41,612 nt of DNA from an uncultured Eubacteriales bacterium (GTDB taxonomy: Bacteria; Bacillota; Clostridia; Oscillospirales; Oscillospiraceae): contig URBH01000012.1 of assembly GCA_900546075.1 (NCBI GenBank), forward strand, positions 1 through 41,612, written 5' to 3'. Made by a program: the position numbers and the translations under genes. Positions within the stretch are counted from its first letter, which is position 1. Every line of letters begins with the position of its first letter. Shown piece by piece: positions 1 through 8,052 of the stretch. The notes below the pieces were generated by a model. That model searched no databases. It worked only from the letters and a program-made list of their open reading frames with translations, and was not told the DNA's origin.

Positions 1-41
1 GGCCGCCGGTGGCGGCGAGAAATGTATGGACTTACGTTTTT

Positions 42-102
42 TGCGGCTACGCCGCAGGCTGCTGAAACAGCAGCCGGATAAAACGGTTTTTAACCGTTTT
101 AT
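42..102. repeat. Three tandem perfect hairpins with 3-nt loops
   Basis: Three perfect inverted repeats follow one another: 42-47/51-56 (loop TAC), 57-64/68-75 (loop AAA) and 78-88/92-102 (loop TTT). Stems are 6, 8 and 11 bp. The block lies 54 bp before the first permease. No T-run follows, so it is not a standard terminator. It could be an mRNA leader structure or a palindromic intergenic repeat. The rest of 1-155 holds no gene and no promoter that I can recognise. Confidence 0.7.
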
Positions 103-155
103 GAAAAACCAGTATAAGGCAAACTCCGGCTTCGGACAGTTTAATGGAGGGGAAT

Positions 156-1076
156 ATGAAAAACAAAAAAATATCCAAAAGAATCATCAGAAACAATCTG
201 GTCGCCTACTCGTTCGTTATCGTCAGTCTGGTGACGCTGCTGGTGCTGGTTTACATCCCCATGATCTCCACCGTGGATTACAGCTTCCGCCGCATCGGCA
301 TGGTCGGCGTGGGCGAGGATGCCTGGATCGGTCTGGAAAACTACCGGATGCTGTTCTCCCAGTCCACCTTCTGGAAGGCCATCGGCAACACCATTCTCAT
401 GGCGGTCATGGGTCTTCTGACCATTCCTGTGGGCTTCCTTCTGGCGGTGCTGGTCAACAGCCTTGGCCGCAGCCGATTGCAGGAATTTTTCCGGGTGGGC
501 TTCTACCTGCCTAATATCATCACCGGCGTTTCCGTGTACCTGATTTTCCGGGTGGTGCTGATGACCGACGGCGGTCTGCTGAACAATGTGCTCAGTGCAA
601 TCACAGGCCGGCAGGTATCCATCGGCTGGCTGGCAGACCCCAAATTCGCCCGCTGGGGCGTCACCATCATCTGGGTCTGGATGAACGCGGGCTACTCCAT
701 GCTGATGAATCTGGCAAGTCTTCAGGCCATTCCCACCGATCTGTATGAGGCAGCCTCCATCGACGGCGCCAACGCCATTCAGAAGCTCGTCGCCATTACC
801 GTCCCCAATATGAAGTCCTGCTTCGCCCTGCTGTTCGTCACCGGCATGATCAACGGGCTGGCAAGATTCACGGATATTTACATCCTGGGCGGTATGGACT
901 GCTACGGCGGCGCGGGCGGCACCTTGCAGACCATTCTGATGTACGTCTTCCAGTTCAGCTTCGAGACGCCCAACTATGGCGTGGCCTCCGCCGGTTCCAT
1001 GGTTCTGTTTGCACTGGTCTTTGTGATGACAATGATCAACGTCAAGCTCACCGGCTTCCTGAAAGACGAGGTGTAA
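156..1076 (+). CDS. Sugar ABC transporter permease (MalF/UgpA type), importer 1
   Basis: Integral membrane subunit of an ABC sugar importer, 306 aa and rich in hydrophobic segments. The EAA loop that contacts the ATPase is visible near residue 198 (EAASIDGANA, then the VPN stretch). An in-frame ATG at 144 overlaps the GGAGG at 146-150, so the ATG at 156, five bases after that site, is the better start. It is followed 3 bp later by a MalG-type permease and then by a binding protein, the usual CUT1 order. No ATPase gene lies nearby, so a shared MsmX-like ATPase encoded elsewhere probably serves it. The family is clear; the sugar is unknown. Confidence 0.93.
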   Translation: MKNKKISKRIIRNNLVAYSFVIVSLVTLLVLVYIPMISTVDYSFRRIGMVGVGEDAWIGLENYRMLFSQSTFWKAIGNTILMAVMGLLTIPVGFLLAVLVNSLGRSRLQEFFRVGFYLPNIITGVSVYLIFRVVLMTDGGLLNNVLSAITGRQVSIGWLADPKFARWGVTIIWVWMNAGYSMLMNLASLQAIPTDLYEAASIDGANAIQKLVAITVPNMKSCFALLFVTGMINGLARFTDIYILGGMDCYGGAGGTLQTILMYVFQFSFETPNYGVASAGSMVLFALVFVMTMINVKLTGFLKDEV

Positions 1077-1079
1077 CTC

Positions 1080-1907
1080 ATGAAAAGAGCGAAATATAAG
1101 CGTTATATCACTGCCGTGGTGCTGTTTGTGATTCTGGCGATCATCCTGACCCCGCTGCTGTGGTCCATCTCCATGTCCTTTGACAAGACGGCGACCACCC
1201 ATCTGCCGGAGTTCTCCCTGATTCCCCACGAGCCGTCCACCTTCAACTACAAGGCTGCGGCCAAGATGATCGATCTGCCGCAGTATTTCAAAAATACGGT
1301 CATCGTCGTGGTGGTGAACACCTTCCTCGCGGTCATGTTTTCCATGATGTGCGGCTTTGCCTTCGCCAAGCTGAAATTCGTGGGCAAGAAGTTCTGGTTC
1401 ATCTTTATGCTTGCGGTCATGATGGTTCCTTTTGAATCCCGCTTGGTGCCGCTGTTCCTGCAATACCGGGACTGGGGGCTGCTGAATACCTGGTGGCCGC
1501 TGATTCTGGGTCAGTTCGCCTATGTTTACGGCACCTTCTTTGCCCGTTCCTACATCAGCTCCATTCCGGATTCCCTGGCGGAATCCGTCTATATCGACGG
1601 CGGCAGCGAGTGGCGGGTTTTCTTCAGCGTCATTATCCCGCTGTCCAAGCCCATCATGTCCACCCTCGCCATTTTGCAGGTCATCTCCAACTGGAATGCC
1701 TACCTGTGGCCTATGGTCGTTATCCGGGATTACAAAAAGCAGATGATTTCCGTGGGCGTGGCGCTGTTCAACGCCAACCAGAACGCCATGTACTACGGCC
1801 CCAGAATGGCGGTGGCCGTCCTCAGCGCCATCCCGCTGGTGATCCTGTACCTGATTCTGCAAAAGCACATCGTCGCCAGTATTGCCGTAACCGGCATCAA
1901 ACAGTGA
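1080..1907 (+). CDS. Sugar ABC transporter permease (MalG type), importer 1
   Basis: Second membrane subunit of importer 1, 275 aa. It has an N-terminal membrane segment (about residues 10-30) and further hydrophobic stretches. A degenerate EAA loop lies near residue 168 (ESVYIDGGSEW, then IPLSKP). The C-terminus VTGIKQ resembles the VxGAVKG tail of MalG-type permeases. The gene starts 3 bp after the upstream permease stop, so the two are probably translationally coupled; only a weak GAGGTG precedes the ATG. It would pair with the 156-1076 permease to form the channel for the binding protein encoded next. Confidence 0.93.
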   Translation: MKRAKYKRYITAVVLFVILAIILTPLLWSISMSFDKTATTHLPEFSLIPHEPSTFNYKAAAKMIDLPQYFKNTVIVVVVNTFLAVMFSMMCGFAFAKLKFVGKKFWFIFMLAVMMVPFESRLVPLFLQYRDWGLLNTWWPLILGQFAYVYGTFFARSYISSIPDSLAESVYIDGGSEWRVFFSVIIPLSKPIMSTLAILQVISNWNAYLWPMVVIRDYKKQMISVGVALFNANQNAMYYGPRMAVAVLSAIPLVILYLILQKHIVASIAVTGIKQ

Positions 1908-1957
1908 TATATATGGGAAAGCCCGTGTATATAAATTAAAAACTAGGAGGAAACACA

Positions 1958-3394
1958 ATGAAAAAGCTCACCGCATTGCTGCTGGCTCTGGTCATGCTTC
2001 TGTCCCTGACGGCCTGTGGCGCAAAAGTAGACGCACCCGCAACGGAAGCTGCTACGGCTCCGGCACCCGCTCCCGATGAGGCGACTGCCGCTCCTGCGGC
2101 CAACAACGGCCTGGACCCCAACGAGAAGGTCACCCTGCATCTGTACGGCACTGCAAACTTCATTGATGTTGGTGCTGAAGGCACGATCGACCTGGTCTCC
2201 GGCGTCGAGATGCCCGGTTACAATGAACTGATCGCGGCATGGAACGAAAAGTATCCCAATGTCGAGGTTGTCGTGGAGACCTGCCCCTGGGACAACTGGA
2301 TCACTTCCATCCAGACCGCTGTCCTGTCCGGCGGCGTTGACATCATCCTGCACGGCGCAACCCTGACCGAGCTGTGCGAGCCTCTGGATCCCTATCTGCA
2401 AAGAGATTCCGAGTATGCCGATAAGCTGTTCGCTACCGAGAACCGCCGCTTCGGCGACCTGAGCAAGACCATGGTTTCCGGCATCCAGTACGTCATCGAG
2501 CCCTCCATTGCATACGTTGATATGGACATTCTGGATCACTACGGCGTGGAAGCCCCCACCGCCGACTGGACCTGGGAGGATCTGATCAAGATCGCAGAGG
2601 CCTGCACCGGCACCGACCCTGTTACCGGTGAGGAGACCTACGGCGTCCAGCTGTGCTACACCCACACCGCCAACATCTTCCAGAACTACTACCAGCTGGC
2701 GATGGCCTACGGTGCCAAGCCCATCACCTACGGCGCTACCGCGGCAGAATCCACCATCGACTTTACCGATCCCGCTCTGCCCAGAGTGTTTGCTGATATC
2801 GAGCGCCTGGCTGCCTGCTGCGCGCCCAACGTCAGAGAAGGCGCCAACGTCGTCGCCGACCTGACCCCCGAGAACAATGCCGCGATCCGCTGGAGAACCC
2901 TGGCTTACGACCAGTACCGCAAGATCGCTGCTGCCGGTATCGAAGACCGCTTCCTGTTCCTGCCTCTGCCCGTCGTGGAAGCCGGCGACATGGCCGGTTC
3001 TCAGTCCACTTACTTTGGCTCCTACAACATGGCCATTGCCAACAATTCTCAGAACAAGGAGTGGGCGTGGGAGTTCATCAAGTGGATGACCACCGACCCC
3101 GCTGCCGTTGAGTGGACCGTTGCCACCGGCGGTATCCCCAACTGCGAGTACGGCATGGATCTGCTGGAAGGCAAGATGGGCGAGAAGGCCGCTGCCCCCA
3201 TGCAGGTTCTCAAGTCCATGCCCGAGGGCTTCTGCAATACCACCAACGCCTGGTATGACAACGTCAACTTCGGCACCTTCTCCACCTCCCTGGTCACGGT
3301 TCTGAAGGATCTGGTTTACGGCACCACCAATGCTGAGCAGGCTCTGGCTGCCTGGGAAGCCGCTACCAACGAGTACATGGCTTCCATCAAGTAA
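1958..3394 (+). CDS. Extracellular sugar-binding lipoprotein, importer 1
   Basis: Solute-binding protein of an ABC importer (SBP_bac_1 type), 478 aa. The N-terminus is a lipoprotein signal: MKK, a hydrophobic stretch, then lipobox LTAC with Cys20 as the lipidation site, followed by an Ala/Pro/Thr-rich linker. The body is rich in aromatic residues, as in oligosaccharide- and sugar-binding proteins. AGGAGG lies just upstream of the ATG. It follows its two permeases and is followed by a stable hairpin at 3417-3442, which may raise its mRNA level over that of the downstream genes. The ligand cannot be predicted. Confidence 0.93.
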   Translation: MKKLTALLLALVMLLSLTACGAKVDAPATEAATAPAPAPDEATAAPAANNGLDPNEKVTLHLYGTANFIDVGAEGTIDLVSGVEMPGYNELIAAWNEKYPNVEVVVETCPWDNWITSIQTAVLSGGVDIILHGATLTELCEPLDPYLQRDSEYADKLFATENRRFGDLSKTMVSGIQYVIEPSIAYVDMDILDHYGVEAPTADWTWEDLIKIAEACTGTDPVTGEETYGVQLCYTHTANIFQNYYQLAMAYGAKPITYGATAAESTIDFTDPALPRVFADIERLAACCAPNVREGANVVADLTPENNAAIRWRTLAYDQYRKIAAAGIEDRFLFLPLPVVEAGDMAGSQSTYFGSYNMAIANNSQNKEWAWEFIKWMTTDPAAVEWTVATGGIPNCEYGMDLLEGKMGEKAAAPMQVLKSMPEGFCNTTNAWYDNVNFGTFSTSLVTVLKDLVYGTTNAEQALAAWEAATNEYMASIK

Positions 3395-3416
3395 TTTTCG
3401 CGAAAAGCAAGATTAT

Positions 3417-3442
3417 GGGGCGGGGACGAAAGTCCCCACCCC
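3417..3442 (+). other. Stable intercistronic hairpin with GAAA tetraloop
   Basis: An 11-position stem with one mismatch (3417-3427 with 3432-3442) closed by a GAAA loop, 22 bp after the binding-protein stop. No T-run follows, so an mRNA-stabilising or processing element, or a leaky terminator, is more likely than a full terminator. Two weaker inverted repeats follow before the hydrolase gene, one of them at 3491-3507. Confidence 0.6.
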
Positions 3443-3523
3443 GACGATAAAAGAGCCTGTGCATGTCATCGGCTCATTATCTGACCGGGACTGCCATTTT
3501 CCGGCAGTTAAGGCACAATTGTG

Positions 3524-4702
3524 ATGAATGACGATCTTGAGAAAAAGATTTGCGGTCTGATGAAACAGGCCGTACAGAATCAGCAGACGGCGGGCGTAAG
3601 CCTGCTGGTGAGAAAAGACGGCGAAGAGCTGTTTTTCGGCGTCTGCGGCTATGCGGACATCGAGAAACAGGAAGCGCTGGGAAGAGACCACATTTTCAGG
3701 CTTTTCTCCATGACCAAGCCCGTTACAGCTGTGGCGGCCATGATTCTGGTGGAGCGGGGAATGCTGGATCTGAATATGCCTGTTTCCGAGGTTCTGCCCG
3801 GTTTTGCCGGGGCGAAGGTGATGGAAGACGGCGTCCCGGTGACGTCGCAGCGTCCGGTGCGGGTGCTGCATCTGCTGAACATGACCTCCGGACTGACCTA
3901 CGGGGAGGAACCCACCCCGGAAGGGCGGCAGATTCTGAGGCTGATCGATTCCTGCATGGCGCTTCTGCATACCGACCGGTGTGTCAGCACGGTGGAATTT
4001 GCCAACGCTTTGGGACAGATCCCCCTGGCCTTTGCGCCGGACAGCTCCTGGTGCTACGGCTTTTCGGCGGATGTGCTGGGCGCCGTGATCGAGGAAGTTT
4101 CAGGAATGCGGTTCGGCGCGTTCCTGGAAGAGAATCTGTTCAAGCCCTTGAATATGAAAGATACAGGCTTTTATGTGCCTGACGAAACATACAGCCGCCT
4201 GGCAGCTGCTTATGAGACGGCAGAGGATGCCAGCCTGCGGCGCTACGATGGAGACTATCTGATGATCCGCAATAAGGCGGACGCACCGCCCCGGTATCAA
4301 TCCGGCGGTGCCGGGCTGCTCTCCACCATCGATGATTACGCACGCTTTGCCCAGATGCTGCTAAATGGCGGCAGTCTGGACGGGACAAGGATTCTGTCAC
4401 CCAGGACGGTGCAGTACCTGACCTCCGGAGAGCTGACACCGCCCCAGCAGGCGGCCATGCGCCGCTTTGGCGGGCACGAGGGCTACACCTATTCCCATCT
4501 GCTCCGGCGCCTGATCGACCCGGGACAGGCCTGCCTGATGAGCGAGGCGGGGGAGTACGGCTGGGCGGGGTGGCTTGGCTGCTACTTTGCCAACATCCCC
4601 GGACAGAACATGACCATTTTGCTGATGCAGCAGAAAAAGGGCGCGGGGACCTCGGCATTGACCCGAAAAATCCGCAATATTCTGTCTGCGGAACTGCTTT
4701 GA
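3524..4702 (+). CDS. Serine hydrolase, class C beta-lactamase/esterase family
   Basis: Cytoplasmic-looking serine hydrolase, 392 aa, with no signal peptide. The nucleophile motif S-x-x-K is Ser62-Met-Thr-Lys65. A likely second catalytic element is Tyr178 in YGFS, in place of the classical Y-x-N. The stretch SGGAGLLSTIDDYARF and the C-terminal GWAGWLG are typical of the esterase-like branch of this family, where the last motif replaces KTG. A GTG at 3521 sits directly before the ATG and is an equally possible start (AAGG at 3510-3513). Its place in a sugar operon suggests it removes an acyl or ester group from the imported compound, rather than giving antibiotic resistance; that role is inference. 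Confidence 0.88.
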   Translation: MNDDLEKKICGLMKQAVQNQQTAGVSLLVRKDGEELFFGVCGYADIEKQEALGRDHIFRLFSMTKPVTAVAAMILVERGMLDLNMPVSEVLPGFAGAKVMEDGVPVTSQRPVRVLHLLNMTSGLTYGEEPTPEGRQILRLIDSCMALLHTDRCVSTVEFANALGQIPLAFAPDSSWCYGFSADVLGAVIEEVSGMRFGAFLEENLFKPLNMKDTGFYVPDETYSRLAAAYETAEDASLRRYDGDYLMIRNKADAPPRYQSGGAGLLSTIDDYARFAQMLLNGGSLDGTRILSPRTVQYLTSGELTPPQQAAMRRFGGHEGYTYSHLLRRLIDPGQACLMSEAGEYGWAGWLGCYFANIPGQNMTILLMQQKKGAGTSALTRKIRNILSAELL

Positions 4703-4714
4703 GAAGGAAGGCCT

Positions 4715-5347
4715 ATGTCAAAATTATTCCGTATGGACAGTCCTCTGATGCGCTTTCTGACAAAGATTGCGGATCTGATGGTGCTGAATATCCTGTTCTG
4801 CGTCACCGGCATTCCGCTCATCACCATCGGCGCCTCCTGGACGGCGCTGTATTCCGTGACGCTGAAAATGGTGCGCGACGAAGAAGGCTCCGTTTCCCGC
4901 AGCTACTTCCGCTCGTTCCGTCAGAATTTCAGGCAGGCGACGCTGCTCTGGCTGGGGATTCTGGTGGTGCTGGCGCTGCTGGTGCTGGACATCCGCGTCC
5001 TGAACGGCATGGCAGGGGGGACGGCGCCCGGGCTGCTCCGGGTGGGTGTAGAGATACTGGCGCTCCTTGGTATTATGGTGCTGCAATATCTGTTCCCGTC
5101 TCTGGCAAGATTTGAGGCATCCCTTGCCGACACGCTGAAAAACGCCTGCATGATGGCGCTTGCGCATCTGCCCAAGACGGCACTGATGACGGCGGCCGTC
5201 GTCGGCGCGGCATGGATTACGCTGATCAACAATACCACCATTGCCGTCGGACTGATGGTGTGGCTGCTCATCGGCTTTTCCCTGATGGCCTTCGGAAATT
5301 CCGGAATTTTGAGGAAAATTTTTGACAACTATGTGCCAAAAGCGTAA
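4715..5347 (+). CDS. YesL-like DUF624 membrane protein
   Basis: Membrane protein of 210 aa of the DUF624 (YesL) family. The N-terminal block with NILFCVTGIPLITIGASWTA is the family signature. Several hydrophobic segments follow, separated by a short basic loop. Members are commonly encoded beside MalF/MalG-type sugar importers in Bacillota; their biochemical role is not established. The ATG follows GAAGGAAGG by a few bases and lies 12 bp after the hydrolase stop, so it belongs to the operon. A second member is at 23036-23671. Confidence 0.88.
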   Translation: MSKLFRMDSPLMRFLTKIADLMVLNILFCVTGIPLITIGASWTALYSVTLKMVRDEEGSVSRSYFRSFRQNFRQATLLWLGILVVLALLVLDIRVLNGMAGGTAPGLLRVGVEILALLGIMVLQYLFPSLARFEASLADTLKNACMMALAHLPKTALMTAAVVGAAWITLINNTTIAVGLMVWLLIGFSLMAFGNSGILRKIFDNYVPKA

Positions 5348-5402
5348 AACCTGTTGAAAAACAGAAAAATACGAAAACTTTTTAACAAGAGGAGAGAATG
5401 CT

Positions 5403-6155
5403 ATGGATCAATCCAGCGGTTATTTGCCCAAGGTGATGGAGCTGCTCAACAAAATCGAAACGGAGCAGTACGACAACATCCGTGCCGCCGCAAAGCTGAT
5501 GGCCGATGCCATTGAGAACGATCGTCTGATCAACGTCTACGGCGGCGGCGGTCACACCACTCTGCCTGTCGGCGAGATGTTCTTCCGCGCCGGCGGCCTG
5601 TGCAACATCAACCCCTGCATGGAGACCGGCTTGTCCGTATTCAACCAGGCGCAGAAGTACCTGGCGCTGGAGCGCTGCGTCAATTATGGCCGCGCCATTA
5701 TGGAATATTACAATCTCCAGAAGGATGACGTGCTGATTGTTTATCACAACATCGGCACCAACGCCGCTACCATTGACGCCGTCATGCAGGCCAAGGAGCG
5801 GGGGGCGAAGATCATCGCTGTTTCCTCCTCCGACTGGCAGAAAAACATCCCTCTGGATTATGAGCTGCGTCACCCGTCCCATAAGAACCTGTTCGATTTC
5901 GCCGACGTCTGCATCGACGACTATAACCCCCTGGGCGACACCGTGGTCAAGCTGGAGGGCTTCGATACCCCCATCGGCCCCATTTCCAACATGACCGACT
6001 TCTATATTGTCCACCGCCTGGAGATCGAGTGCGCCAAGGAGTGCCTGGAGCGGGGCATTGAGCCTCCCTTCTGGCGCAGCGCCAACGTCCCCGGAGGCGA
6101 TGAATTCAATCGTAAGAATCTTACGAAGTACAGCCCCCGTATCAAAATGCTGTAA
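5403..6155 (+). CDS. SIS-domain phosphosugar-binding protein (UPF0309-like)
   Basis: A 250 aa SIS (sugar isomerase) domain protein. The N-terminal helix with NIRAAAKLMADAI, then the glycine-rich loop YGGGGHTT, EMFFRAGGL, and later DDVLIVYHNIGTNAATID match the UPF0309-type SIS architecture, in which such loops bind phosphosugars. GAGGAGAG precedes the ATG. Known SIS enzymes isomerise or deaminate phosphosugars, but UPF0309 proteins have no settled reaction. It sits between DUF624 and an unrecognised protein in the importer 1 operon. It is the only obvious phosphosugar-binding enzyme in the window. Confidence 0.85.
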   Translation: MDQSSGYLPKVMELLNKIETEQYDNIRAAAKLMADAIENDRLINVYGGGGHTTLPVGEMFFRAGGLCNINPCMETGLSVFNQAQKYLALERCVNYGRAIMEYYNLQKDDVLIVYHNIGTNAATIDAVMQAKERGAKIIAVSSSDWQKNIPLDYELRHPSHKNLFDFADVCIDDYNPLGDTVVKLEGFDTPIGPISNMTDFYIVHRLEIECAKECLERGIEPPFWRSANVPGGDEFNRKNLTKYSPRIKML

Positions 6156-6173
6156 GAAAAAGGAGCGCGAATT

Positions 6174-6953
6174 ATGGATCACAAATTCATTCCCTATCTG
6201 ACCGAGCTTGCCGCCAAGTATTCCGTGGCGGACAATGTGCAGGTCGAGCTGGAAGAAGGTGCCATCAAGGTATCCTGCGACAAAGGCAGCTACCGCTTCT
6301 TCTATGACTTTGGCAAGGCACTGCCCCAGGACGGTTTCGTGAATGTCCCCCTGTACCACTGGCAGTTAAAGCGCCGCTATGTGGAGCTGCGGAACATTCT
6401 GGACACCGAGATGGTCAAAAATGCGCTGGCAATGCGCATTCACCACATTGTCTCCCCCGACGAATTCACCCGCAGCCTGAAGGACATCATCGTTTTTGAG
6501 ACCAATCTGGTGGAGTTCGTCACCCATCAGAGAATCGAAAAGGTCTTCTCCGATTTCAGCGGCGACGTTTACGCCAACTGCATCCTGTCCACCGACGGCA
6601 ACGTGAAGGTGAGCATGGAGCTGGGCTTCTCTCCCGAAGGCTCCCAGCCGGTGCTGCTCCATGAGATCATCGGCAAGAACGGTCTGGCCTGCGACGTGGT
6701 GGTGGATACCCAGACCCAGCAGTACCCCATCTATGTTTTCAAGGGAAAGGAAACCCTGACATACACCGATATCGACGCCGAGCTGTATGACATGGAGAAT
6801 ACCCAGGTAGACTCTGTCCGGTTCATCCTGTGGGCGCTGTCCGACATCAGCCGTATTGAGGCGCTGCGCGAAAACTATGCACACATCGAGAAGGTCTATG
6901 AGGCCGCGCTGGCAGCCAACGCCAGTGTCCGTTACACCAAAGTGGAGGGTTAA
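6174..6953 (+). CDS. Protein of unrecognised family (259 aa)
   Basis: I do not recognise this family. The product is soluble and acidic, with no signal peptide, no membrane segment and no cysteine cluster. GGAGCG precedes the ATG, and the stop is 2 bp before the next ATG, so it is tightly coupled to the Gfo/Idh/MocA gene. The middle part (about residues 125-200: METNLVEF-like start, a stretch of alternating beta pattern, then LHEIIGKNGLACDVVVDT) loosely recalls the beta-rich C-terminal half of Gfo/Idh/MocA enzymes but without a Rossmann domain. It may be a partner subunit of its neighbour; this is inference only. Confidence 0.8.
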   Translation: MDHKFIPYLTELAAKYSVADNVQVELEEGAIKVSCDKGSYRFFYDFGKALPQDGFVNVPLYHWQLKRRYVELRNILDTEMVKNALAMRIHHIVSPDEFTRSLKDIIVFETNLVEFVTHQRIEKVFSDFSGDVYANCILSTDGNVKVSMELGFSPEGSQPVLLHEIIGKNGLACDVVVDTQTQQYPIYVFKGKETLTYTDIDAELYDMENTQVDSVRFILWALSDISRIEALRENYAHIEKVYEAALAANASVRYTKVEG

Positions 6954-6955
6954 AT

Positions 6956-8035
6956 ATGAGACAGGTGAATTTGGCAATTTCCTCTCTGACCCATGCCCAC
7001 GTGCGCAAATACTATGCGACGCTGGATTCCAACGCCAAGCTGAACTGGGTCGCCGTCTCCTGCGCCAACGAGGCCGTGGCCGAGGACTTCAAGCTCTATG
7101 GCTATGATATTCCCATCTACATGTCCACCGAGCAGATGCTCAGGGAGCATCCTGAGATCGACGGCGTGGTTATTGCCAGCGAGAACCATCAGCATTTTGC
7201 CGACATGGAGCTGTGCGCCAAGTACGGCAAGCACATGCTGTCCATGAAGATTCCCACCTTTGATCTGAAAGAGTACGACCGTATGATCCGGATGGTGGAG
7301 GAAAAAGACCTGATCTGCCAGGTGGAGCTGGAAATGCACTACAATCCCTCCTGCCGCCGGGCCATCGAGCTGGCGCGTGACGGCGCCATCGGCAAGATTA
7401 TCTCCTTCAACGCCACCAACATCACCCTGTCCCCCGTGTGGGCATTCCCCTGGCAGGGCGTGCCGGAGCGTTCCTACGGCAAGCGCGTTCCTCTGAAGGA
7501 AGGCGACCCCCGTTTCCGCGGCGGTGCTCTGAGCGACCATCCCCATATCTTTGATATGCTGCGCTGGTGCACCGGCTCCGACTTTGACTATGTCTTTGCC
7601 GATGTGGCCGACAACATCCGCGACATTGAGGAAGAGGACGTGCTGTACGTCACCGGTCAGATGAAGAACGGCTGCAAGTTCCTGCTGGATCCCAGCTGGT
7701 CCCGTCTGGAAGAAAAGCTCAAGCGCCCCGGCCCCGGCTGGGAAATCCTGCCCAAGCGCATGGAGGTTAACTTCTCCATCGTCGGCACCGACGGCGTGAT
7801 TCAGGCCGACTGCTTTGGCCCCAACGTGTACTTCAACGGCGGCCCCAACAACCGCTACACCGTCCAGTACACCTATTTCGACGAGTGGATCGGCATGATG
7901 GATGAGTTCCATGACTGCATCCTGAACCACAAGCAGCCCAAGATCAACCTGCAGTGGCACCGCCAGACCGTGGAAGCCATGGTTCGCTGCTATGATTCCA
8001 TTGCCAGCGGCGAGCCTGTGTACATGAACAAATGA
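6956..8035 (+). CDS. Gfo/Idh/MocA-family oxidoreductase with altered motifs
   Basis: A 359 aa protein with the layout of an NAD(P)-dependent sugar oxidoreductase: an N-terminal Rossmann-like half, then a beta-sheet substrate half beginning near residue 125. Two signatures are unusual. The nucleotide loop is ISSLTHAHV instead of GxGxxG/A, and the usual EKP motif reads SMKIP, keeping only the lysine. An x-H-x-H-V loop does occur in some members of this superfamily, so dinucleotide binding is plausible but not assured. It follows the unrecognised 259 aa protein by 2 bp and precedes the hydrolase-like gene by 17 bp. Likely role: oxidation or epimerisation of the imported sugar or glycoside. Confidence 0.85.
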   Translation: MRQVNLAISSLTHAHVRKYYATLDSNAKLNWVAVSCANEAVAEDFKLYGYDIPIYMSTEQMLREHPEIDGVVIASENHQHFADMELCAKYGKHMLSMKIPTFDLKEYDRMIRMVEEKDLICQVELEMHYNPSCRRAIELARDGAIGKIISFNATNITLSPVWAFPWQGVPERSYGKRVPLKEGDPRFRGGALSDHPHIFDMLRWCTGSDFDYVFADVADNIRDIEEEDVLYVTGQMKNGCKFLLDPSWSRLEEKLKRPGPGWEILPKRMEVNFSIVGTDGVIQADCFGPNVYFNGGPNNRYTVQYTYFDEWIGMMDEFHDCILNHKQPKINLQWHRQTVEAMVRCYDSIASGEPVYMNK

Positions 8036-8052
8036 GAATGAGGAGATAAACT

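Noticed and set aside
141..1958. 605 aa open frame on the minus strand
   Set aside because: It is antisense to the permease pair, rich in His, Gln, Asp and Gly in a low-complexity way, and has no family features. It arises from codon bias in GC-rich genes. The long frames opposite 13603-15183, 25920-27539, 32460-33998 and 38321-39766 were dropped for the same reason.
3524..4702. Antibiotic resistance beta-lactamase
   Set aside because: There is no signal peptide, no Y-x-N or KTG motif of true class C enzymes, and a sugar-operon context. The esterase-like branch fits better.
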